Part shown: piece by piece, positions 42,246-51,244 of the stretch | Position numbering within the stretch: the stretch's first letter is position 1 | Layout of the letters: each line of letters opens with the position of its first letter | Assembly: GCF_003284585.1 (NCBI RefSeq) | Contig: NZ_QKRX01000004.1 | Coordinates: 186,001-250,000 of the forward strand | DNA: 64,000 nucleotides | DNA from: Nitrincola tibetensis | Lineage (GTDB): Bacteria > Pseudomonadota > Gammaproteobacteria > Pseudomonadales > Balneatricaceae | Reading direction: 5' to 3' | Notes under the pieces: model-generated | What the model was told of the DNA's origin: nothing | Databases searched by the model: none | What the model saw: only the letters and a program-made list of their open reading frames with translations | Translations under genes and position numbers: made by a program

Positions 42246-43394
42246 TTATTCTAATGCCACTCTAAAACCTAGAGATTCTAAATAGGTTGCCTGCACTGGA
42301 GAAGATACTACCAGTGTCAGGGTCGAAAATTCACGACGAACTGGGTAAAGCTTGCGCAACTGATCAAATGCAATGGCCTGCTCTGCGGTCTCTAACAGAA
42401 GCGTTTGGCGCAACGCACGATCATCCCGATAGGGATCGTACAGCAGTCGCACTGGTAATAACACATCTGCCTGTGCTTCAAGTTTTAACTCACGGGCGTC
42501 AGCAACAGGCAAATAGTGCTCTAGCGGCAAGGGTGGTGAAAAGCCGAGGGCATTCGCCAGCGCATTTCTGAGCATCCAGGTACCGCGAATTTTTCCATCG
42601 AGACTGTAACCCGCAATATGCGGCGTGGCTATTCTAACATACGCGGCTAAATCAGCGAGTACTACAGGCTCATGCTCCCAAACGTCGAGAACAAGGGTCA
42701 AGTCATTCGCCCCTTTCATTCTTGCCAACAAGGCTTGCTGATCAATCACAGGCCCTCTTCCAGCATTGAGTAAAATACTGCCCGCACGAATACGCTGGAG
42801 TGTTTGCTCATTGAGCAAGTGCCAAGTGGGATCATCACCCGTTTGCGTCAAGGGTGTATGGCAACAGATAATATCGGAGCTCGCCAACAACTCATCCAAC
42901 GACACAAAAGTCTCTCCCTCTTCTCTTTTTTGTCGAGGTGGATCGGATAATAAAGGAGACAGACCTAATGCTCGAAGTCGACTAGCTAAACGCCCCCCCA
43001 CTTGCCCAACACCAATAATACCAATGGTTTTTTCGTGCAATGAGAAGGATTGCTCTGCCGCTAAATGCAACAAACAACTTAATACGTACTCAACGACAGC
43101 ATCGGCATTGCAACCTGGAGCACTGCTAAAGCCAATACCTAAGGCCTTTAAAGCCGCTTCATCTATATGGTCAGTACCAATCGTGGCGGTTCCAACAAAC
43201 TGCATAGGCGTATTGGCTACAAGTTCAGCTGTCACTTGGGTAATTGATCGAACCAACAAAACATCGGCCTTTACAAGATCGGAATGGGTGATATGCCTTC
43301 CTGGATAGGTTTTAATCTCACCAATATCCGCGAATAGTGCCTCTAATGCTGGTATATTCTCATCCGCAACAATTCTTAGCTTTCTAGGTGTCAA
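42246..43394 (-). CDS. pdxB: Erythronate-4-phosphate dehydrogenase PdxB
   Basis: A D-2-hydroxyacid dehydrogenase (about 382 residues) that oxidises 4-phosphoerythronate in pyridoxal phosphate synthesis. Features: RIVADENIPALEALF near residue 7, GTATIGTDHID near 70, Rossmann fold GIIGVGQVGGRLASRL near 120, the catalytic Arg in LLNAGRGPVID near 205, and the TPHIAGYSLDGK His near 255. The C-terminal PdxB-specific domain is present. The start is not ATG: homology begins at a LRIVADE segment, and a TTG at 43394 preceded by GGAGAAGG fits best. A GTG four codons upstream (43406) is the alternative. The ATG at 43484 would add 30 residues with no counterpart. Confidence 0.9.
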   Translation of the reverse strand: MTPRKLRIVADENIPALEALFADIGEIKTYPGRHITHSDLVKADVLLVRSITQVTAELVANTPMQFVGTATIGTDHIDEAALKALGIGFSSAPGCNADAVVEYVLSCLLHLAAEQSFSLHEKTIGIIGVGQVGGRLASRLRALGLSPLLSDPPRQKREEGETFVSLDELLASSDIICCHTPLTQTGDDPTWHLLNEQTLQRIRAGSILLNAGRGPVIDQQALLARMKGANDLTLVLDVWEHEPVVLADLAAYVRIATPHIAGYSLDGKIRGTWMLRNALANALGFSPPLPLEHYLPVADARELKLEAQADVLLPVRLLYDPYRDDRALRQTLLLETAEQAIAFDQLRKLYPVRREFSTLTLVVSSPVQATYLESLGFRVALE

Positions 43395-43513
43395 AGCCTT
43401 CTCCACATCTCTATAATACTGGCCGCATAAATTGCGAAACGACTTATTATAGAAGGTTATAGGGTCGGGGTCTCGCATATACATCTACCCTGTTAATGAC
43501 TAGAAGATAAACT

Positions 43514-43741
43514 GTGCTTTTACGCTGGCAAAACGATGACCAATATTTCACTATTCGTGTCTACCATGACCTGATGGGAGACCTTATTCTCACTCAAAGC
43601 TGGGGAGACTGCTCAAGTGATGATAGTGAATTCACCCATACGCTGCTTTCTTCATTTGAGGAGGCTGAAACTATTGTCGCTAAATGGCGTCTTATTTTGC
43701 TTAGGCGTGGTTTTTACGAACTTCCTTCCGAAACCAGCTAA
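43514..43741 (+). CDS. Small WGR-like domain protein
   Basis: A 75-residue protein resembling a stand-alone WGR domain: YFTIRVYHDLMGDLILTQSW near residue 11, then the WGD core (Gly-Asp in place of WGR), and SFEEAETIVAKWRLILLRRG near 46. WGR domains bind nucleic acid ends in PARP-type proteins; the role of short bacterial versions is unknown to me. The start is GTG with a weak ribosome-binding site. It is divergent from pdxB. The Arg of the WGR motif is replaced by Asp. Confidence 0.65.
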   Translation: MLLRWQNDDQYFTIRVYHDLMGDLILTQSWGDCSSDDSEFTHTLLSSFEEAETIVAKWRLILLRRGFYELPSETS

Positions 43742-43798
43742 GCACTGCGACAATTCGTCACATCGCCTAATCCCTTCAATTCAACTAGACTCTTTCCT

Positions 43799-44296
43799 AT
43801 GCATGATCAAGATTCATCTAAACTCCAACATTTAAAGCCTGTTCTTTTCGTTTTTTTACTGGTTATCGTATTGGGGGGGTTAATGTTTGGTGTGCCGTAT
43901 TATCAAAACAGCCAACAGCAGCTTCGTGCCAGTGACGCTGTTTTTTTAAACCCGTTACCCTGTGACTTAAGCTCAGGGGACTGTGTGGCATTGCGTGGAG
44001 ACATCAGTATGCGCCTCAGTATAACGCCTCAACCTCTTGTCTCTCTCCAGCCTCTCACGGCTAGACTGACCCTCGAAGGCATCGTGGCGGATGAAGTGCT
44101 ACTTGAGCTAGAGGGTGTCGATATGTACATGGGGCTGAACCAAACTCGTCTCGACCCCATCCCCTCCTCAAGACATTGGCAGGGTGAAACAGAGTTGGCC
44201 GTCTGTACAACAGGGACTATGCGTTGGCGTGCCCGCGTAACATTTTTGGCAAATGAACAAATTTATTCAAGCCATTTTGAGTTTGATGCACAGTAG
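43799..44296 (+). CDS. Membrane-anchored protein upstream of SCO1
   Basis: A 165-residue protein with one N-terminal transmembrane segment (about 13-35) and a periplasmic beta-rich domain. Two Cys flank a short loop (PCDLSSGDCVAL near 58) and another Cys occurs near 139. A LEGVDMYMGLNQTRL segment near 99 contains two Met residues. No family name is certain to me; the motif set suggests a small periplasmic protein linked to copper or cytochrome oxidase assembly. It lies directly before the SCO1 and PCuAC genes, and a common transcript is likely. Confidence 0.75.
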   Translation: MHDQDSSKLQHLKPVLFVFLLVIVLGGLMFGVPYYQNSQQQLRASDAVFLNPLPCDLSSGDCVALRGDISMRLSITPQPLVSLQPLTARLTLEGIVADEVLLELEGVDMYMGLNQTRLDPIPSSRHWQGETELAVCTTGTMRWRARVTFLANEQIYSSHFEFDAQ

Positions 44297-44358
44297 CGAA
44301 AATAGTCAGTATTGTGTTAAGACAGAGTGCTCATGTACGTATAATTTCAGGATTCTCT

Positions 44359-44955
44359 ATGAAAACAATTCGAGTTTTGCTTCTCTTGAGCCTAGTCACC
44401 TTAACGGGTGTTTTATGGTATTTGTATCAACAACCTAAGCCTATTGAGCAGAGAATCTCTTTTGGATCGGTGGGGGGTGACTTTACCCTGCAGTCAGCCG
44501 AAGGGCCAGTTTCCTTATCCGACTTTAAAGGAAAAGGGGTGGTGATTTACATCGGCTATACCTACTGCCCAGATGTCTGCCCTATGGCCCTTGCTATTTT
44601 AGGTCAAGCGCTGAGAAATATGCCCGAAGAAGACCGCCAACAAATACAAGGTATTTTTATCAGTGTCGATCCCGAACGCGATACGCTGGATCATCTTGCA
44701 AACTATGCCAGTTTCTTTTCTCCACAGCTCATAGGCGTCACTGGATCTAAAGAAGAAGTCGACAGTGTTGTACGCCAGTATGGTGCGTTTTACCGCAAGG
44801 TAGAAATGAAAGACTCAGCAATGGAGTATGCCGTCGACCATTCTTCTCGTCTTTATCTAGTGAACCCTGACGGTCAACTTGAAGCAACAGTCACGCACAA
44901 TGTCGACCCTAACACACTGGTTCAAAACCTTAACAAACTGATTGGAAAATCTTAG
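44359..44955 (+). CDS. SCO1/SenC copper-binding protein
   Basis: A thioredoxin-fold copper protein of about 198 residues, anchored by an N-terminal helix (about 3-23). The metal-binding CxxxC is YTYCPDVCP near residue 74, and the third ligand His is in VDHSSRLYLV near 157. SCO proteins deliver copper to the CuA site of cytochrome oxidase or keep its cysteines reduced. The ATG at 44359 gives a normal anchor; the longer start adds 15 residues without a signal. PCuAC follows 10 bp downstream. Confidence 0.92.
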   Translation: MKTIRVLLLLSLVTLTGVLWYLYQQPKPIEQRISFGSVGGDFTLQSAEGPVSLSDFKGKGVVIYIGYTYCPDVCPMALAILGQALRNMPEEDRQQIQGIFISVDPERDTLDHLANYASFFSPQLIGVTGSKEEVDSVVRQYGAFYRKVEMKDSAMEYAVDHSSRLYLVNPDGQLEATVTHNVDPNTLVQNLNKLIGKS

Positions 44956-44965
44956 GATCATTTAT

Positions 44966-45439
44966 ATGAAGAAATTACTCATTGCCTGTAGCCTTTTCAC
45001 CTCTGCAAGCCTGTTCGCCTGTGAGGATTTACACATTGTTGATCCATACGCCCGGGCTATGCCACCGGGCCAACCCAATAGCGCCGCGTTTATGACGCTG
45101 TCCAATCATGGCAAGACAGACGTTGCCATCGTGTCAGCACAGTCAAGCGTTGCCAAGGTTACAGAGCTGCATACCCATACTGAAGTCGATGGCGTTATGC
45201 AAATGCGCCAAGTCTCTCAGATTGAAGTTCCCGCTGAAACCGATATCCATCTTGAACCAGGCGGCTTGCATGTCATGCTCATTGGTTTAAATACAACCTT
45301 GACGGAAGGCGAAGAGATCGACCTAACACTCAATCTTTCAGATGGGACGGAAAAACAATTAAGTATCCCCGTTCGACAAGTGATGCCAATGCGCTCAACT
45401 GAGCATGCGCATGGTCACTCGCATAAACACAGTCATTAA
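44966..45439 (+). CDS. PCu(A)C periplasmic copper chaperone
   Basis: A 157-residue periplasmic protein with a signal peptide (about 1-18; SLFA cut). The PCuAC copper motif is present: a Met in AAFMTLSNHG near 40, HTHTEVDGVMQMR near 71 and LEPGGLHVMLIGL near 100. The C terminus has an extra His-rich tail (HAHGHSHKHSH) that could bind further metal. These proteins hand Cu(I) to the CuA centre of oxidase with SCO1. The ATG at 44966 follows AGGA. It is the last gene of the copper module. Confidence 0.92.
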   Translation: MKKLLIACSLFTSASLFACEDLHIVDPYARAMPPGQPNSAAFMTLSNHGKTDVAIVSAQSSVAKVTELHTHTEVDGVMQMRQVSQIEVPAETDIHLEPGGLHVMLIGLNTTLTEGEEIDLTLNLSDGTEKQLSIPVRQVMPMRSTEHAHGHSHKHSH

Positions 45440-45508
45440 GTTAACCCAGCCACAAAGACCTGTATCTAAGTGGCTGTAAATCTGTAATTTGTCTTCGCAG
45501 CATCACAG

Positions 45509-46048
45509 CTAACGCAAGTTAGCCAAACTGAAGTGCTTAACACAAAGATCACTAGGTGTTTTATAAAAATCAGCCAACGCTCGGCGAAAAATGTCAGTCC
45601 GAGCGGGTAGACCCTCTTCACAGTAGTGACACACTTGCTGATACACTGCGCGCTTAAACTCACTATTGTCCGTGGGTTCCCCATTAAGATTATCGGTACT
45701 TACCCGAAAGCGATATCCAGCTGCTTCAGATAAAATCCACTCTGTTGCTTGAGGCTTAATTTCAACCCGCTCGAACAGAGCTTGCTGCGCTGCCGTGCGA
45801 CCATCGGGTTCGTACCAATAGCCAAAATCTTCTAATAAACGCCGCTGAGGCCCAGCAATTAACCAATGAGAAATTTCGTGCAACGCACTGCTAAAGAAGC
45901 CATGAGCAAATACTATCTCGTGCAAAGCCTGCCCTGGTTGAGCAGGCCTATATAGCGGCTCAAAATCCCCTCTGACTAAACGAGTTTGGTATGTACCTTC
46001 AAAACACTCTTTAAAAATACGGATCAGATCGTCAACTCTGTGCTCCAT
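45509..46048 (-). CDS. epmC: Elongation factor P hydroxylase EpmC
   Basis: A protein of about 179 residues matching EpmC (YfcM). It hydroxylates the beta-lysyl-lysine placed on elongation factor P. The metal-binding segment ALHEISHWLIAG near 55 carries two His in HExxH form, and WILSEAAGYRFRVS near 108 supplies the conserved Glu. Length fits the family. The ATG at 46048 is chosen since homology starts nearby; an ATG seven codons earlier overlaps the upstream gene. Neither epmA nor epmB is nearby. Confidence 0.87.
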   Translation of the reverse strand: MEHRVDDLIRIFKECFEGTYQTRLVRGDFEPLYRPAQPGQALHEIVFAHGFFSSALHEISHWLIAGPQRRLLEDFGYWYEPDGRTAAQQALFERVEIKPQATEWILSEAAGYRFRVSTDNLNGEPTDNSEFKRAVYQQVCHYCEEGLPARTDIFRRALADFYKTPSDLCVKHFSLANLR

Positions 46049-46050
46049 CG

Positions 46051-46785
46051 TTAATTCAGTGCCTGCCAAGTGTTATCATTCAGCCACCAAGTACGACCAT
46101 CACGCTTATCAATTCGGACAGCAACAAACCCTTTTACGTCTTGATCTGCTCGTTGCACCTGAACTTCAAAAATCGAATTACGAAGCGTGCCACTTTCACC
46201 AATATCGATCCAATTGCCGCGATCTGCCAACCAAGCCTTTCCTGACTCAGCATGATAGCGAATCAAAATCCAACCATTGCGTGTATACGCCGTTGATATA
46301 CGGTAAGCACCGACAACAGACCCCATATCTGGAGACTGCATACTCAAAGCAGACAAAAGTTGCGCAACTGCCGAATCAATTTCCTGAACCGCTTGTTCTA
46401 TATACTGTGTGTTTTCACTTTCAGCCTGCCCTGCTACAGAAGGACCTAGCGCACGACTCTCGGTTAAAAGTTGCAAGCGAGACATATTCAGCTGACCTTG
46501 TTCCAACGTCTGTTGGCTTAAAGAGCGAATTTGAATCACCTGCTCTTGTAACAGCGTTAATCGCCCTGAAATTTGATCCAATTGTTGTTGCAACGTCCCC
46601 GACATATCGCCTTGTCTTACTTCTATTGGTCCACCGTCACCTAAGCTAGCGGCTATCTCAGCACGCCCCTCAGAGCTATGTGGATCCACAACGTCAGAGC
46701 CACCCTCGTCTGGGCGTGTATTTGCTTGGTTACAACCTGCCAGCAAATATGACATTAACGACACGATGAGCAATTTTTTTAACAT
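46051..46785 (-). CDS. Lipoprotein with coiled coil, function unknown
   Basis: A 244-residue protein with a lipoprotein signal (LLAGC at 15-19). A polar linker and a coiled-coil region (about 65-110, QLDQISGRLTLLQEQVIQI) are followed by a C-terminal beta-rich domain with several Trp residues (GRTWWLNDNTW near the end). No family is recognised. It is presumably attached to a membrane facing the periplasm. It is divergent from fccA and lies just upstream of epmC, with which it may be co-transcribed. Confidence 0.75.
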   Translation of the reverse strand: MLKKLLIVSLMSYLLAGCNQANTRPDEGGSDVVDPHSSEGRAEIAASLGDGGPIEVRQGDMSGTLQQQLDQISGRLTLLQEQVIQIRSLSQQTLEQGQLNMSRLQLLTESRALGPSVAGQAESENTQYIEQAVQEIDSAVAQLLSALSMQSPDMGSVVGAYRISTAYTRNGWILIRYHAESGKAWLADRGNWIDIGESGTLRNSIFEVQVQRADQDVKGFVAVRIDKRDGRTWWLNDNTWQALN

Positions 46786-46951
46786 AATACTAAGACCTGA
46801 TTCGGTTGGAATAACGTATTTTCTCGCACTGAGACACTAAAAGCATATATCATTTGAGTATAAAAAATGTTTATTTTATTCTTTTAAGAATCAATCAACC
46901 TATGCTAATTTTACACCTACTGAATAACTAACAACTAAGGCTGGACATATC

Positions 46952-47293
46952 ATGATTTCAGGCTACCTGCCTTGCACTCGAAGCACGCTCATTAAGCTGC
47001 TCTCTAGTGCAACTTTACTCTTAGCAATCAATGCTCAGGCATCAGACCTTCCAGAGAGACAAGTCTCATTAATGTCGAGTTCCTGTGCCAATTGCCACGG
47101 TACAGATGGCAAGTTAGCTGGTGCTATTCCTGCAATTGCAGGCCGCCCTGCCAGTGTACTAGAAGCACAACTTTTGGCCTTCAAACAGGACTTACAACCG
47201 AATACGACGGTCATGAACCGAATCGCTAAAGGTTACACTGATGAAGAATTGAAATCACTGGCGAACTACTTTGCCAACGTCAAAAGAAAGTAA
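46952..47293 (+). CDS. Cytochrome c subunit of sulfide dehydrogenase (FccA-like)
   Basis: A 113-residue periplasmic class I c-type cytochrome. A signal peptide (about 1-31) is followed by a single heme site CANCHG near residue 46 and a distal Met in NTTVMNRIAKGY near 88. Classical FccA is di-heme, so this short single-heme form is a reduced version. It lies 12 bp before the FccB-like gene and would take electrons from its FAD/disulfide centre. Confidence 0.85.
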   Translation: MISGYLPCTRSTLIKLLSSATLLLAINAQASDLPERQVSLMSSSCANCHGTDGKLAGAIPAIAGRPASVLEAQLLAFKQDLQPNTTVMNRIAKGYTDEELKSLANYFANVKRK

Positions 47294-47305
47294 GGGTAAC
47301 TGACT

Positions 47306-48616
47306 ATGAGCAACAAGAATACGAATTTTTCTACGTCTCGCCGTCGCCTTTTAAAAGGCCTAGGCATGGTTGGTTTACTTCCTGCTATTCCTACTATCGC
47401 TGCCAACACCTCGGGTCACGCTGGGCATGTGATTGTTGTTGGTGGTGGGTTTGGTGGCGCAACGGCTGCAAAATATATCAAGCGCGGAAACCCAAAAATT
47501 GATGTCACACTGATCGAACCCAACTCCACTTTTTACACCTGCCCGTTTTCCAATTTAGTCTTAGCGGGTGAGCGCAGCCTTGACTCGATTGGACACAGCT
47601 ATGAAGAGCTTAAAAGCGTGTTTGGTGTGAACGTCATTCATGCATTTGCTGAAGATATTGACGGTGTCGCACATAAGGTTACCCTCTCGAATGGTTCAGT
47701 GCTGAGCTATGATCGTTTGCTGTTATCGCCGGGCATTGATATGCGCTGGAACGCGATAGAAGGCTATGATGAAGCCGCATCCGAAAAAGCGCCTCACGCT
47801 TGGAAAGCGGGTAACCAAACGCTTCTGCTTCGCAAACAATTAGAAGATATGGAAGACGGCGGTACCTTTGTCATGTCGGTCCCTGCTGATCCTTTTCGTT
47901 GCCCACCGGGGCCTTATGAGCGTGCAAGCTTAGTGGCACACTATTTAAAACAACACAAACCTCGCTCCAAAGTGCTTATCTTGGACTCGAAAGATAATTT
48001 CTCAAAACAAGGTTTGTTTACGAGCGCTTGGAAAGATATTTATGGTGACATGATAGAGTGGGTGGGCGTTTCCGGCGATGGCCGCGTCGTTCGTGTTGAT
48101 GCGGATAAGCGTGAAGTCGAAACGGAATTTGGCACCTTACACTCAGCATCAGCCTTGAATATCATTCCTCCACAAAAAGCGGGTTTTATTGCTGACCGCG
48201 CAGGTGTAACAAATGAAAGTGGCTGGGTTCCTGTAAACCCAAATACATTTGAATCACAGCAGGTAGCTGATATTTATGTTGTAGGCGATGCAACCTTAGC
48301 AGCCCCCATGCCAAAATCAGGATTTGCAGCCAATACCCAAGGCAAGGTTGCTGCGGCTGCCATTGTGGCCTCTTTAGCGGGCATTACTGCACCCGATCCT
48401 TATTGGGCAAACACCTGCTACAGCCTTGTGAACCCAGATTACGGGATCTCTGTTGCCGGTGTTTATAAGGTTGAAGACAATCAAATCATTACGGTTCCTG
48501 GTTCTGGTGGATTAAGTGCAGCGGATGCTAGTCTAGAAATACGCCAAGCCGAAGCAGCCTATGCTGTTGGCTGGTATGAAGCCATTACTCAAGACACCTG
48601 GGGGACCCAATACTAA
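47306..48616 (+). CDS. fccB: Sulfide dehydrogenase flavoprotein subunit (FccB-like)
   Basis: A 436-residue flavoprotein of the sulfide:quinone reductase family. A Tat signal ([10 protein letters not shown]) near residue 11 indicates export. FAD-binding motifs are [17 protein letters not shown] near 42 and the C-terminal YVVGDATLA near 326. The redox-active cysteines are in FYTCPFSN near 76 and NTCYSLVN near 370, as in FccB. It oxidises sulfide and passes electrons to the adjacent cytochrome. The transporter and SoxYZ-like genes follow, forming a sulfur operon. Confidence 0.91.
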   Translation: MSNKNTNFSTSRRRLLKGLGMVGLLPAIPTIAANTSGHAGHVIVVGGGFGGATAAKYIKRGNPKIDVTLIEPNSTFYTCPFSNLVLAGERSLDSIGHSYEELKSVFGVNVIHAFAEDIDGVAHKVTLSNGSVLSYDRLLLSPGIDMRWNAIEGYDEAASEKAPHAWKAGNQTLLLRKQLEDMEDGGTFVMSVPADPFRCPPGPYERASLVAHYLKQHKPRSKVLILDSKDNFSKQGLFTSAWKDIYGDMIEWVGVSGDGRVVRVDADKREVETEFGTLHSASALNIIPPQKAGFIADRAGVTNESGWVPVNPNTFESQQVADIYVVGDATLAAPMPKSGFAANTQGKVAAAAIVASLAGITAPDPYWANTCYSLVNPDYGISVAGVYKVEDNQIITVPGSGGLSAADASLEIRQAEAAYAVGWYEAITQDTWGTQY

Positions 48617-48620
48617 CGTT

Positions 48621-49673
48621 ATGGACGCCTTCTTTAATGACCATGAGCAAGCCGTCCTAATCCTTGGAGCACTGTTAGGCATTGCCTACGGTGCCATTGG
48701 ACAGTGGAGCCGTTTCTGCTTATACCGTGGTATAGAGCAACGCTTTACGCGCTCAGATACAGGCAAGCTGCATAGTTTTGCCTTGGCTATGGCCTGTGCA
48801 TTGCTTTTAAGCCAAGTATTGGTTGAGCTAACAGGCATTCAGTTTAACCAAACTCACTATTTTCAGAGCAATCCTTCAATACCGCTTCTTATCGTTGGAG
48901 GGTTGATGTTCGGGATAGGCATGCAGTTAGCAAATGCTTGCGGTGCCCGTTCGTTAGTATTGTTAGGCAGTGGCAATCTGCGCTCACTCCTTGTGCTCTT
49001 ATGCATTGGTTTAAGTGCTTACATGATGATGTCAGGTGTGTTTGCCAACCTTCGCATAGGATTAGAAAACCTTACTCGCGTTCCTCTTCCAAGTGCTTCA
49101 GTACCCGAAGCACTCACGATAATGGGCCTCTCCTCTTCAGTGTCTCGCTGGAGTGCGAGTCTTGTCATCGCTGCCGGATTATTGATGTATGCATCAAGAT
49201 CTGAGCATTTACGTACAACACCCAGAAATTGGCTGGGTGCCGCAATCATCGGTGTTTTGATTAGTGCGGGCTGGTGGATCACTGGCGTAATCGGTGCAGA
49301 TGACTTTGACCCTGTCCGACTTAGCTCATTAACCTTCGTTGCCCCCATCGGCGAATCCTTACAGTATTTAATGCTTGCGTCTGGAATGAGTTTAAGCTTT
49401 GCAAGCGTCGTTGTGCTCGGCGTCATTCTGGGCAGTTTTGGGCGTGCGTTACTCAGTCGAGAATTCCAATGGCAAGCCTATGACAGCGTTGGTCAAATGC
49501 AAAGAGGCATTGTGGGTGGGATTTTAATGGGAATAGGTGGCGTTTTATCCTTAGGATGCACGCTAGGCCAAGGATTAAGCGGTTTTTCGACGCTTGCATT
49601 CACCAGCCTAATAGCCTTACCCTCGATCATTTGTGGAGCGTACATATCCTTACGCGTCTTTAAATCTTACTAA
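48621..49673 (+). CDS. YeeE/YedE-family sulfur transporter
   Basis: A 350-residue inner-membrane protein with about ten hydrophobic helices. Conserved Cys-containing loops are seen at ANACGARSLVLLGSGNLRS near 103 and LGCTLGQGLSGFSTLAF near 315, as in the YeeE/YedE (TsuA-like) thiosulfate uptake family. The ATG at 48621 starts 5 bp after the fccB stop; a start 60 bp upstream lies inside fccB and is rejected. It probably moves thiosulfate or another reduced sulfur compound in this sulfur-oxidation cluster. Confidence 0.88.
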   Translation: MDAFFNDHEQAVLILGALLGIAYGAIGQWSRFCLYRGIEQRFTRSDTGKLHSFALAMACALLLSQVLVELTGIQFNQTHYFQSNPSIPLLIVGGLMFGIGMQLANACGARSLVLLGSGNLRSLLVLLCIGLSAYMMMSGVFANLRIGLENLTRVPLPSASVPEALTIMGLSSSVSRWSASLVIAAGLLMYASRSEHLRTTPRNWLGAAIIGVLISAGWWITGVIGADDFDPVRLSSLTFVAPIGESLQYLMLASGMSLSFASVVVLGVILGSFGRALLSREFQWQAYDSVGQMQRGIVGGILMGIGGVLSLGCTLGQGLSGFSTLAFTSLIALPSIICGAYISLRVFKSY

Positions 49674-49683
49674 AGGAAAATTC

Positions 49684-50448
49684 ATGAGTGTAAGAAGTAT
49701 CTTGGCCGCATTCGCGCTCGTCAGCTGTCTACCCGCGATTGCACAGACGACCAACGATTGGCAGCGCGTTGCCCCTCTGGCGCAAGCGGTTAATTCTGAA
49801 GTCGTATTATCCAAGGGTATCGATATAACTCTACCTCTCGTTGCTGAAAATGGTGCTGCTGTCCCTTTACGGGTCAACTTCGACACTTCGCAACTCGCCG
49901 AGAGTGAGTTTATTCGTTCAATTCGTGTTTTTTCAAGCGGTAACCCGAATGCCGAAGTGATTGATTTTCACTTCGAAGCCCCTTTCAGCCGGATTGAGCT
50001 ATCGACACGTATCCGCCTTAGCGAATCGCAGAAAGTATTTGTACTCGCAGAAAGTAACCAAGGTCGGCAATGGTTGAGCCAACGTGATGTAAGAGTCACT
50101 GTGAGTGGCTGCTTAATGACGGGAGACGACTCGGTGGATGCAGCGGTCATGAGCTCTCCTCGAATTGCATTGCCTAGAAATGCTCGCTCTGGTGAAGCGG
50201 CAGAAGTCAGAACGCTCATTAATCATCCGATGGAGACAGGCTTTCGAGAAACAGCGGCAGGTGAAGTCATTCCTCAACAACTTGTTGAGTCACTGACCAT
50301 CAAACAAAATGACCAACCTATCCTGCTTGTTAAGTTCCATACAGGTACATCAGCGAATCCCTTTGTGAGTGCTTTCTTAGATGAAGTTGATAATCTTCTC
50401 TTCAGATGGGAAGACCAACTGGGCGAGCATATAGAAGAAAAACCTTAA
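49684..50448 (+). CDS. SoxY-SoxZ fusion carrier protein
   Basis: A 254-residue periplasmic protein with a signal peptide (about 1-20; AIAQ). The first half (about 25-145) resembles SoxY and carries the single mature Cys in VSGCLMTG near 142, in place of the usual C-terminal GGCGG arm. The second half (about 160-250) is a SoxZ domain (VRTLINHPMETGFRE near 176, VKFHTGTSANPF near 219). Such fused SoxYZ-like carriers are known with quinoprotein dehydrogenases and in sulfur clusters. It would carry sulfur intermediates from sulfide or thiosulfate. AAAGGA precedes the ATG. No soxA, soxB, soxC or soxX is in the window. Confidence 0.86.
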   Translation: MSVRSILAAFALVSCLPAIAQTTNDWQRVAPLAQAVNSEVVLSKGIDITLPLVAENGAAVPLRVNFDTSQLAESEFIRSIRVFSSGNPNAEVIDFHFEAPFSRIELSTRIRLSESQKVFVLAESNQGRQWLSQRDVRVTVSGCLMTGDDSVDAAVMSSPRIALPRNARSGEAAEVRTLINHPMETGFRETAAGEVIPQQLVESLTIKQNDQPILLVKFHTGTSANPFVSAFLDEVDNLLFRWEDQLGEHIEEKP

Positions 50449-50460
50449 CCAACACTCGCA

Positions 50461-50496
50461 ACCTGTGACTCAGTGTTAACACGCGAAGTCACAGGT
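50461..50496. terminator. Hairpin between the SoxYZ and lipoprotein genes
   Basis: A perfect 10-bp inverted repeat (ACCTGTGACT and its complement) with a 16-nt loop lies between two convergent genes. There is no T-run, so it may be a weak bidirectional terminator. Confidence 0.5.
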
Positions 50497-50520
50497 CATC
50501 TCGAATGTGAGAATTACGAA

Positions 50521-50997
50521 TTACTCTGCTTCTTTCTCTTCAGCTAGCGCGCCCATCGATTCAACGATTTCCGACGCTTTTTCTGCAACGGCTTCTTCTG
50601 CTTGCTCAGCAAGTTCAGCAACGGCTTCAGCGTTTTCAACAGCAACGTTTTGCAAGGCATCAATAGCAGTCTGTGCATCGGCTTTTAATTCTTCAACCGC
50701 GTCTTCAACTTGTGCTTGTCCCGCTTCAGCGGCCTCACTAACGGCTTCTGAAACCTCTTCAACACGAGTTTCAATCGACTCAATGGTTTCTTCAATCAAT
50801 GCTTCAGCCTCTGAAGTCGACTCTTCAACAGCTTCTTCCGTAGCCTCTATCGCTTCAACCACTTCAGGAGCTGTCTCTTGTTCAACCTGAGATGCCGCAG
50901 GAGGTGGCGTGACAGGCGCAGGCTCTTCTTTCTTGTCACATGCGGCCAAGCCTAATGAGGCCGCTAATACAAACGCTAAAGTCATGGGGGATTTCAT
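50521..50997 (-). CDS. Ala/Glu-rich lipoprotein
   Basis: A 158-residue lipoprotein (signal MKSPMTLAFVLAASLGLAAC, lipobox LAAC at 17-20). A Pro-rich linker (about 24-38) is followed by a low-complexity helical region rich in Ala and Glu with irregular AxEAVxE repeats. This should form a long charged coiled-coil or extended helix. No conserved domain is recognised. It could be a periplasmic spacer or cell-envelope protein. The composition differs strongly from neighbouring genes. Confidence 0.75.
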   Translation of the reverse strand: MKSPMTLAFVLAASLGLAACDKKEEPAPVTPPPAASQVEQETAPEVVEAIEATEEAVEESTSEAEALIEETIESIETRVEEVSEAVSEAAEAGQAQVEDAVEELKADAQTAIDALQNVAVENAEAVAELAEQAEEAVAEKASEIVESMGALAEEKEAE

Positions 50998-51244
50998 ATA
51001 GTACGGACTCCATTTTGTACAACATTATAGATACGCTGCAAGCTTATCATACTGCAACGCAACATGAAAAATAGAATTATTATCGATTAATATCGACTCA
51101 GGCTTAAGCGCCTGATTGAGATCAACATATTTTTACGTGTTTGGCAATTCTACATGAGAATCAGGAAAGTTTAGCTATTTACACTTGAGCAATTGTCATA
51201 GATGATCTCAGGTATAACTCACGCTGACTCTGAGTGGTATTTCT

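Noticed and set aside
42766-43308. 180-codon plus-strand reading frame opposite pdxB
   Set aside because: Shadow of pdxB, whose motifs are complete on the minus strand.
45450-45480. AGCCAC/GTGGCT inverted repeat after the PCuAC gene
   Set aside because: Six-bp arms with a 16-nt loop and no T-run. Not convincing as a terminator.
46059-46649. 196-codon plus-strand reading frame opposite the lipoprotein gene
   Set aside because: Antisense to a gene with a clear lipoprotein signal. No start signal, no domain.
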